Source: Leucogyrophana mollusca (lineage: Eukaryota > Basidiomycota > Agaricomycetes > Boletales). Taken from it: DNA of 64,000 nucleotides. This document shows positions 56,850 through 64,000 of this stretch, in pieces (positions within the stretch are counted from its first letter, which is position 1; every line of letters starts with the position of its first letter). The stretch spans positions 62,001 through 126,000 of the forward strand of contig MU266369.1 in NCBI GenBank assembly GCA_021014945.1, in the 5' to 3' direction. The notes below the pieces were generated by a model. That model worked only from the letters and a program-made list of their open reading frames with translations. It had not been told where the DNA came from and did not search any database. Made by a program: the position numbers and the translations under genes.

Positions 56850-58405
56850 ATGGCCACCATCGTATTGAAGAGAACCGGCCAAAAGGTAGGCCGCCCCGTC
56901 TACTGTGCATCCGGTATACTGACGCCCACCATCGTAGATGCCGTTAGTCGGGTATGTGTCCCAATCGATTTCGGCCATCGCATTGATGATCTAATCATAA
57001 TTTCCGCCTAGCTTCGGTCTGTGGAAGGCAAGTATTGGGTGTAGTAAGTATCGGGTCACCTGTGCTAATCTACCATGATTCCAGGTCACCAGGTCGACTT
57101 GTGCGGACGTGAGTCTGTATCGGGGCTGATCCGAAGCATCAATCTCATGTTCTCTCATAGACCGTCTACAACGCAATCAAGGCTGGTTATCGCCTCTTTG
57201 ATGGAGCGGGCGACTACGGGAATGAGAAGGAGGCTGGAGAGGGTGTTCGCCGCGCACTGGCTGATGGCCTGGTCAAGAGAGAGGACCTATGTGAGTAAAG
57301 GTCCCAATTGTGTTCGCCAATCGTGCTTACGCTCCCAATCCAGTCATCACCTCTAAGGCAAGCTTCCGTGATCGATCGTGATAGGCTGAAACTGAAGCAT
57401 GGTTTGGATTGCAGCTCTGGAATACCTTCCACGCTCGTGAGCATGTAAGACCAGTTTGGCAGTCCCTTGGACCAAATGCTCACCACCCTATAGGTCAAGT
57501 CGCTAGCAAAGATGCAATTAGGCCTCTGGGGGATCGACTACTTTGATCTTTTCCTTGTCCACTTCCCTGTCTCCCTGAAGTACGTCGACCCCAGTCACCG
57601 TTACCCCCCTGAATGGTTCGGCGACGATGGCAAGACGGTTAACCTCCGTAAGTACAAAATTGTCAAACCTCTCGATTGAGATACGAACGAGACCCTGCAG
57701 AGAATACACCCATGCAAGAGACCTGGGAGGCTATGGAGGGTCTGGTGGATGATGGCTTGGCCAAGAACATTGGTTTGAGGTGCGTTGTAAAGCGTGTCTC
57801 TGTACCACTCGAGATCCTGATTTAGGCCCAAGCAATTGCCAAGGGTCCCTTATCCTCGATGTGTTCAAGTATGCCAAGTACGAGCCTCAAGTCCTCCAGG
57901 TCGAGCTTCACCCGTACTTGACGCAAGAAGCCCTCGTCACTCTGTCGAAGAACCTCGGTATCGCCGTGACCGCCTACTCTTCATTTGGTCCTCAGAGTTA
58001 CCTCGAGCTCGGCATGGGCAAGAACGTCGCAAGTCTGTTGGGGAGTGAGGGTGTGGCGTCGATTGCTTCGAAATACAAAAAGAGTGAGAGGCTAGGCAAT
58101 ATATCCGGTACATGTGACTAACAAGCCATCTCGCAGCGCCTGCGCAAGTCTTGCTCCGGTGGGCAACCCAGCGTGGCATCGCTGTTATCCCGAAAAGCAA
58201 CAACCACGATAGGCTGGTCGCGAACTTGCAGTGCAACAGCTTTGACCTCACGGAAGCGGAAATTAAGCAACTGAGCGATCTGAACATCAACCTGAGGGTA
58301 CGTGTGTCCCAAGCTGAGCAATGCGATGACACTGATTATGATCCTGGATTCCTGTAGCTGAACGACCCTGGTGAAATTGATGTCCGGATGTCCATCTTTG
58401 CTTGA
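56850..58405 (+). CDS. XYL1: aldo-keto reductase, D-xylose reductase type
   Basis: NAD(P)H-dependent reduction of xylose and other aldoses to polyols. Twelve exons: 56850-56885, 56938-56951, 57012-57027, 57085-57108, 57161-57290, 57344-57357, 57415-57444, 57494-57647, 57701-57779, 57833-58083, 58137-58297, 58358-58405; total 957 nt, 318 aa, exact frame and the usual length. Tetrad: Asp and Tyr in [14 protein letters not shown], Lys in ITSKLWNTFHA, His in [12 protein letters not shown]. Also [67 protein letters not shown] and [10 protein letters not shown], where Lys and Asn sit in the cofactor site. Introns 3 and 6 use GC donors (57028 and 57358, both AAG|GCAAG). Exons 2, 3 and 6 are 14, 16 and 14 nt. 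Confidence 0.94.
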
Positions 58406-58657
58406 AGTTGTTTCCGAGTTCGGTGTAATATTATACGAGTCATGTTATGAGTGTACGACGAAATGTATATATCGAGGAAGCCGTGGAAGAATGTCTGAGA
58501 AGGTTCAATTGCGTAGTCCCCCTGCCCTTGTCCTTGTATGAGAACAGTGATTGCACAGCAAGCCCAACCACGGCGCAGCAGTGCGGAGATTGAATTTTGG
58601 GGTATAGATTGGCACCGCAACCGGCGAGGTTGTTGTCTTCCTCTCCTAAAGACCTCC

Positions 58658-61276
58658 ATGTCCAATATGGCGACTCAGTTCAAGTTCTCAAAACCAGGCG
58701 GCCTAACACGTCGTATCGCTTTTCGCGCTCGCCCATCATGGGACGAACTGTCTGCTAAAATCGGCTCCCTATACGAAATTGAAGACAACAATATTGGCGT
58801 ATCCTATCTTGATAATGACGGAGACGAAGTTACTCTTAGCTCGGAGGACGAATTACAGGACTATTACAGAGGGCTATCGTCTCCCGGTCCACTGATTAGA
58901 TTTGTTGTACAGGATCTCAACGCTCTCAGATCGACCGACGGACACTCTTCTCGGGCTCGCTCCATTACGCCACAGCAAACCAACTTTCGCAATACGTTCG
59001 GCGGTCATGAATCTCTCCCTTTGGTATTCGAGGTGGAAGACGAATGGCAGCGTCTTCCGGGAGGTTTGGGAGGATTATTTTTGTCGAGGGACTCCCCCGA
59101 AAGCCCTCACGCGTTTGTCGAAGTGCTGGAGAGTGACGTTAGCGTCGAAAAAGAGTCCTCCGGTAACGCAGACGATGAATCTGCTGCTGGTGACAGCGTG
59201 CAGTCAGACCTTACCTTCACGACCCCCGTTCATGAAGACAAGGGCAAGGGCAAGGCCCGGGCATCTATGCAGGCCAGCGTCGAGGACGACGTTTCCTCCA
59301 CTGGCTCTATCATTGGCAACGAGGCGCCGTCTAAACCACCGGTTCACGTCTACGATATGAGCGACACTGAAGATATCGGAGTCAACCCCATTAAGACTCC
59401 TCCATCGACAAATGGGGCGGCCACCCCTGCTCAGGCGGAAAGCACTCCGGTCATGTCTGAGCAGACTCTCAATGCAGCTATGCTGAATGCACTTGACGAA
59501 GCAGACCCCCCTGTTCCCACACTCGACTCCCCTTCCACCGGCTCAGCCTCCTTGACCAACGACGTCGCCACTTTGCTTAGCGCATTCTCTACTGTTGTGG
59601 CAACTCATCCCGAACTTTCGGAAGGAATTCGTAACATTGTGACAAACGCTACCAACGGTACATATTGGGCAGCTCACCGGGAAGCCGTCTCGCGTGCTGC
59701 GGAGAGCATCCAGAGGTCTGCAATGGAGGAGACAGGCAGAACTATTGAACAGATCCGCCGTGGGACCGAGGAAGAAGCTGGTGCTCGCGTTGCTGATGCT
59801 CTCGGACGAGTCTTCCGTGCCTTCGGAGAAACGGTTTCAAATGCCAGAGCGTTTGAGCAGCCTAGTCAGGCGCACCATAGTCCTCCCCCTGAGCGAATGC
59901 ACATGCCTCCTCCCCATGAACGTGCTCGATTCGGTCACAGTCTTCCCCACCCTCCACCCCGTGAACCCTGGCACTTCTGGCCTCATGCGCCACCACACCG
60001 TCGCGCCACGACACATTGGGCAGGCTTACCGCATCCCCCACCTCTCCCACCGCCGCCCCACATGCCCCCGCCTCCTCACATCCCTCAGCCTCCTCCTATT
60101 CCTCGCATGCCAAGGGGACCTTGGCCCCGTCCTCCTCCCGTTCCCCATCCTGCCAACCTCTGGGGCGGTCGTCTTTCGCCGTTCAACGTGGGGCGTGAAT
60201 TCAACGAAGCCGCTCGCGAAGCCAGCGCCGCCGCAGCCGATGCACGTGCTGCGGCGGCAGACGCGCGCGCTAGAGCTGCGGAGACACGTGCCAGGGCCTC
60301 CGAGGCAGCGTATGACGCGTCGGTCCCGTCTCACATCGTATTCGGTACCTTTGAGGATGTGGCTGCTCCTACTGAGAATGCGGAAACAAATCCTGACCCC
60401 GCTCCACCAATCAGCAGCGAAGCCGAAGCCCCGCCTCCGCTCTCGGCTGCTTCTGCTTCCAATGTACCCTCCAACACCTTGTGGGGTGGGTTCACCGAGA
60501 CTAATCCGTGGAAGCAAGCCCCCACAGCCGACGAACTCAGGGCTGAAGTTGAACGCGCCAAGGCAGACTATAAGGCGCGCAAGGAGATGTACCGCAAGAT
60601 GAAGGCCGAGAGGAAGAAAGCGCAAGAGCAGAACGCACAGGTTCCCAGCACAAGGTTTGTCTTTCCTCCGATATTCATTCCTCTCGTATTGACCACGGTT
60701 CCTAGCACCCCCGCTCAACCCGCCAATCCGCCAGTGCCTGCCGACATCCCCCCGGTCGTGGATAACGTGGCAGGATCTTCCAACATCCCTGCTTCTCCAG
60801 CTCCAGTCCCTGCACCAGTGGTTGAACCAACTTCAGCGACTCGTGAAGCAGAGCCAACTCCCGCGCCTGATCCTCCTGTGATGCACATCGTCAGCAACGC
60901 TAGGGGCCCGTATCCCCAGCTTGAGATGTTCAGCGTTCCTCGCCACCAGCGCAGCAACACGACGGGCCACGCCCCGCGTCGCGGACTTCACGAGAGTCGC
61001 GAAAATCGCAGCCTGAGCAGGATTACGAGGAAGCTGTCTGATGTGAGTGCTTCGCTACCTTGCACCATCAATGTGGAGGCTGACCATTGCCTCCAGATGG
61101 GCTTCACGGACAGCGCCTATCCCACACTTAGCACAAAGGTGATGGATCAGCTGGCCTCTCATCCATCTGCTTCGAGAGATGTTGAGGACGAGATCGTCAC
61201 CAACTTAATCGAGGAGCTACTCACTACGAACCCTCAGCCTGGCAGCTCTAGGGACATCCCCGGCGCGTGGCATTAG
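58658..61276 (+). CDS. PB1-domain protein with UBA-like C-terminus
   Basis: N-terminal PB1 domain (about residues 5-85): QFKFSKPGGLTRRIAFR with the basic cluster, then the acidic OPCA-like part VSYLDNDGDEVTLSSEDELQ. A long Ser/Thr/Ala region follows, then a helical part (ESIQRSAMEETGRTIEQIRR), a His/Pro-rich stretch (59870-60130), an Ala/Arg helix (AAADARARAAETRARASEA) and a Lys/Arg/Glu coil (ERAKADYKARKEMYRKMKAE). The end carries MGFTDSAYPTLSTKVMDQLA and EDEIVTNLIEELLTT, a UBA-like helical triplet. Two in-frame introns are likely: 60655-60705 (51 bp) and 61043-61096 (54 bp, removing ATG-free sequence before MGF). Without them it is 872 aa; with them 837. PB1 plus UBA recalls p62/NBR1, but no ZZ finger is seen. 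Start uncertain (58538, 58658 or 58667). Confidence 0.78.
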   Translation: MSNMATQFKFSKPGGLTRRIAFRARPSWDELSAKIGSLYEIEDNNIGVSYLDNDGDEVTLSSEDELQDYYRGLSSPGPLIRFVVQDLNALRSTDGHSSRARSITPQQTNFRNTFGGHESLPLVFEVEDEWQRLPGGLGGLFLSRDSPESPHAFVEVLESDVSVEKESSGNADDESAAGDSVQSDLTFTTPVHEDKGKGKARASMQASVEDDVSSTGSIIGNEAPSKPPVHVYDMSDTEDIGVNPIKTPPSTNGAATPAQAESTPVMSEQTLNAAMLNALDEADPPVPTLDSPSTGSASLTNDVATLLSAFSTVVATHPELSEGIRNIVTNATNGTYWAAHREAVSRAAESIQRSAMEETGRTIEQIRRGTEEEAGARVADALGRVFRAFGETVSNARAFEQPSQAHHSPPPERMHMPPPHERARFGHSLPHPPPREPWHFWPHAPPHRRATTHWAGLPHPPPLPPPPHMPPPPHIPQPPPIPRMPRGPWPRPPPVPHPANLWGGRLSPFNVGREFNEAAREASAAAADARAAAADARARAAETRARASEAAYDASVPSHIVFGTFEDVAAPTENAETNPDPAPPISSEAEAPPPLSAASASNVPSNTLWGGFTETNPWKQAPTADELRAEVERAKADYKARKEMYRKMKAERKKAQEQNAQVPSTRFVFPPIFIPLVLTTVPSTPAQPANPPVPADIPPVVDNVAGSSNIPASPAPVPAPVVEPTSATREAEPTPAPDPPVMHIVSNARGPYPQLEMFSVPRHQRSNTTGHAPRRGLHESRENRSLSRITRKLSDVSASLPCTINVEADHCLQMGFTDSAYPTLSTKVMDQLASHPSASRDVEDEIVTNLIEELLTTNPQPGSSRDIPGAWH

Positions 61277-61428
61277 AGGGTTGCCAGACGAAGAGATGTG
61301 GGATGAATGTTCACTTTTGATTTGACTTATGCTTTTTCTATCGAGTTGTAGGTGAGTGATGTACGATTACTGAGGAGATGCCTGTTGTCTGTAACTTGGT
61401 ACATGTAACTAGTCTGTATTGAATGTTG

Positions 61429-61434
61429 AATAAA
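61429..61434 (+). terminator. polyadenylation signal of the PB1 gene
   Basis: AATAAA about 150 bp after the stop codon at 61276, preceded by T/G-rich sequence. Confidence 0.45.
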
Positions 61435-62865
61435 GCTGTATAGCACTACTTAGCACTACTTCTGTTACCCTACCTGGTGAGGTCTCGTTCGCCACATGAT
61501 GCCAGGGCTGTTGGTCCATTTGGCGCAGGCTCAGGCGTAATTCAGAATTCATCTTGTGATCATCAGTACCACCAGCGCTACCAACCATACATCCCCACTA
61601 AAGACTAATGCGAGCTACATAGTATCGCTCTCCGACCACCTGCGAGGAGATATTTTGGATCGTCCTTGAACCATGATAACCAGATCCCATTAGCTGTGAA
61701 CGAATACCAGCACATCGCTGCGAGAAACGGAAAACCCCGGACTGTCGGGATTACCTCGTACTGGCCCTTGAGTCAGCCTTTGCGAGAGCCAGCCAGGGAA
61801 CGGCCTCCAGGTAGGCAAAATCAGGGGAGTTTTTAGCTTAGCCAAGCCGCAGTAAGCCCAGCACTAGGATTCAATAGCCAAGTAACGGGGTGCAACTTTC
61901 CGGAGACAGGCGGGAGTGCCAGTGCTTTCATCTTGTGGAACGGTATTTACCGTGTTCTCGAGACGCGACACATGTCGAGGGGGACTGCCGAGGGATCGTC
62001 CGCTTGGGAAATCTCCGAGAAGATCCACGGTTTCGCCCCGAAGATGTGAAAGACCAAGGAATAGACGGAAGTACGGAGTTTGCGGCGAGGGACGTGTGTG
62101 GACGAGTGGTTACTCTTCAAATTCGCGGCGGTATATAGATTCCATATCGCAACGCCAGTACAAAGGATATAGGATTTATTGGGGAGTAATTTGGGCGAGC
62201 TAGATCTGGCAGTAAATGTGGATGATCGAGTGAGGCGCACCCACGGCTCGCGGAAGCAAAACGTCGGTGGCGGAAATCACTCTCCGACTGCCATTGCCTT
62301 TGACCTTCTGCTTTGTCCCGTTCGCCCTTCTCCGAGCAAAATTCCGTTGGAGCGCGTGTCTCGTAGAGGATGCCTAGCCTTCTTGGTGAAGGGCGTCGGT
62401 TATAATTCTGGCACTCACCGAAAAAAGTGGCCCTCGTCGTGGAACGTTCCGCGACGAGCGGTAATAGCCATTCCCCTTTCTGTGGTTTCTTGGACATGTC
62501 TCGGTAAATGCCTGTGGACGCGCGATACACGTCAATGGTGAATGGGAACTTGCGGACGTACGGATCAAGCCCTTTATGCTGGTCTTTCGATATGAATACC
62601 AGAAGGGGGCCACAAAACTGGCCGCAAGAGCCCGTTCTTTGTACCCTAGTTCGACGGCCATGAACTGCAGGCAAGTACCGAATTATTCTGTGGAGGTCTT
62701 AGAGAGAGCTGAAAGGCGTAGCGTGCGGTTTCCCAGCAACAAATAAAGGATTGTGGGCGCCCACAAGGACAAACAAGACGCTTTGGCAGTGTGACATTGC
62801 CTTTTAGCTGAGAGCACATATCGATTGCTAATGATCGCTGCACAACAACGCGCCACTCTGCAAAG

Positions 62866-62871
62866 TATAAA
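62866..62871 (+). promoter_or_regulatory. TATA box of the right-end F-box gene
   Basis: TATAAA about 195 bp upstream of the ATG at 63064, followed by a long CT-rich stretch (62883-62947) typical of strong fungal promoters near the transcription start. Confidence 0.5.
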
Positions 62872-63063
62872 ACACCAGAGTCGACTTTTTCTCTCCGCTA
62901 TCTGCCCGGTAATTCCTCTCTCTATCTCTCCCATTTATCCCTCTCCTCAGAACGCGCAGCCCTTTTCACCTAGGCTCGATCATACAGCCCATAACATAAC
63001 ATCCCAAGGGTGAGCTGATCCGGTGTTCCATCAGACTTCTACTCATCACGGCACATTTTAGTC

Positions 63064-64000
63064 ATGTCGGCTCCTCAGAACACGGTTCCTCCTCCCCATC
63101 CTCCTGCCGTCCAAATTATCCCTCCCGAGAAGATCGTTGGCACTCCACAATACCTCGCGTGTCAAACCACCAAGCTTAAGACGTATCTTGCCAGAGTTCC
63201 CGAGCCCGGCCTTGTCGAGGGCGAGTCGCCTGCTCGCATCCGGGCAGCCGTGGCTCGTTGCGACGCTCGCATCCGCGAGGCGGAGTCAGTGAAGCAGAGA
63301 CTTGCACCCGCCGTTAACTACCAGGTGGAATACGCACTTCACGAAGCCATACTTTACAGAAACCTCGTGTATTGGCGCCTCTTTCGCATCAACAACCTTC
63401 CTCCCGAGATTCTAATCAACATCTTCCGCTACGCTGTCTGGTCCACAAGCAATCCGACCGATGGGGTACATTATCGCTTGTATCTAACATGGGTATGTCG
63501 ACATTGGAGGTCGCTCATGCTTGGAGACCTTACGCTTTGGAATGCGATATGGTTCCGTGACCGTCCTCCATACGAGCGCTCGCTAGCGTGGTTCGAAAGG
63601 GCGGGCACCGCAACCTTGGATCTACGCATCAATGAGCAGGACGACAAGTGGAATAAGAACGAGGATGCCCACCGCTTCACTGGCGAGCAAATGTCCGAGC
63701 TCATGGACAAGCTCTTCACCAAGCTATCTCAGATTCGTATGCTTGTGGTCATCGTGGATAACTGGCCCCCAGCTTTAGTAGTCCTGCATAAACTACAGGA
63801 AGCTGGCCGGGCTGGTATGCAGATCAACATTGACCGTTTCGAGATTCACCGAGTTGGGCGCCCGTACGTTTGGATTGGGCCGGGGTACATGCCAGACAGC
63901 CATCGTGACCCCACCGTACTCTTCGGAGGCAATGTAACCTCGCTTAACTACCTTTGCCTCAACGGCATTCATATCGACTGGAACAATTCCCCTATCCGCA
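63064..64000 (+). CDS. F-box protein, agaricomycete type (3' end outside window)
   Basis: Open frame from ATG 63064 to the window end without a stop (312 codons seen). N-terminal MSAPQNTVPPPHPP leader, then a helical segment (ARIREAESVKQRLAP), then a degenerate F-box: INNLPPEILINIFRYAVW with LYLTWVCRHWRSLMLGD and LWNAIWFRDR. The rest (ATLDLRINEQDDKW, MLVVIVDNWPPALVVLHKL, VTSLNYLCLNGIHIDW) is the start of a leucine-rich-like region. This layout is common in the large F-box families of mushroom-forming fungi; the target is unknown. Confidence 0.83.
   Translation, partial: MSAPQNTVPPPHPPAVQIIPPEKIVGTPQYLACQTTKLKTYLARVPEPGLVEGESPARIRAAVARCDARIREAESVKQRLAPAVNYQVEYALHEAILYRNLVYWRLFRINNLPPEILINIFRYAVWSTSNPTDGVHYRLYLTWVCRHWRSLMLGDLTLWNAIWFRDRPPYERSLAWFERAGTATLDLRINEQDDKWNKNEDAHRFTGEQMSELMDKLFTKLSQIRMLVVIVDNWPPALVVLHKLQEAGRAGMQINIDRFEIHRVGRPYVWIGPGYMPDSHRDPTVLFGGNVTSLNYLCLNGIHIDWNNSPIR

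Larger units (their letters stand above)
61277..63063. other. intergenic, 1.8 kb, no gene recognised
   Basis: Holds the 3' end of the PB1 gene, a short direct repeat of TAGCACTACT (61441-61460), and the promoter of the last F-box gene. Overlapping open frames on both strands (61890-62674) have no recognisable domain and were not accepted. Confidence 0.4.

Noticed and set aside
61441..61460. Direct repeat TAGCACTACT x2 as a regulatory array
   Set aside because: Only two units, in the 3' region of a gene; too little to support a function.
62117..62674. 185-codon open frame on the minus strand
   Set aside because: No recognisable domain, heavy overlap with other frames on the opposite strand, unusual composition (Arg, Pro, Ser) and no intron signals; most likely chance.

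Overview
The window is nuclear DNA from a filamentous basidiomycete fungus, most likely an agaricomycete. The evidence is genes built of many short exons, introns mostly 50-65 bp with clear GT...AG ends and occasional CTAAY branch sites, genes packed on both strands about 2 kb apart, and lineage-typical families (DUF6593, DUF4246, beta-propeller-like F-box proteins). The species cannot be named. I find about 28 genes that look intact or near-intact, two that run off the window ends, and three decayed gene fragments. No rRNA, tRNA, CRISPR array or transposon was found.

Layout. 1-19.3 kb holds THOC1 (partial), a UDP-glucose 4-epimerase, a DUF4246 protein, a Pin1-type prolyl isomerase, a MOSC (mARC-like) protein, a USP12/46 (creB-type) deubiquitinase, an F-box protein, a quinone oxidoreductase, a tyrosine phosphatase and an NR2C2AP-like protein. 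19.7-33.3 kb is an old tandem segmental duplication. An ancestral run ARMH3-like / Rsc9-like / DUF6593 / PABA synthase (all minus strand) was copied once, and the copies then decayed reciprocally: one working ARMH3-like, Rsc9-like and PABA synthase gene remains, two DUF6593 genes remain, and the other copies survive as fragments. 33.6-49.6 kb carries TTI1, dCMP deaminase, RNase P subunit Pop3, an amidase, a GNAT acetyltransferase, an FBXO21-like protein and a CoA-dependent acyltransferase. 50.9-64 kb carries a nucleotide-sugar transporter divergent from an O-fucosyltransferase-like protein, a ketopantoate reductase-like enzyme, a xylose-reductase-type aldo-keto reductase, a PB1-domain protein with a UBA-like end, and an F-box gene cut by the window end.

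Most genes are housekeeping and unrelated to one another. The clearest functional pairing is the transporter and the O-fucosyltransferase-like enzyme, which share a 418-bp divergent promoter region and could supply and use the same nucleotide sugar in the Golgi. Gene-structure oddities run through the whole window: at least seven inferred GC-AG introns, micro-exons of 14-16 nt, a catalytic cysteine codon split by an intron, and introns as short as 34 nt. Gene models were assembled by eye from reading frames and splice sites. In-frame totals were checked by addition for the epimerase, Pin1, MOSC, deubiquitinase, NR2C2AP-like, amidase, GNAT, xylose reductase and DUF6593 copy A models.
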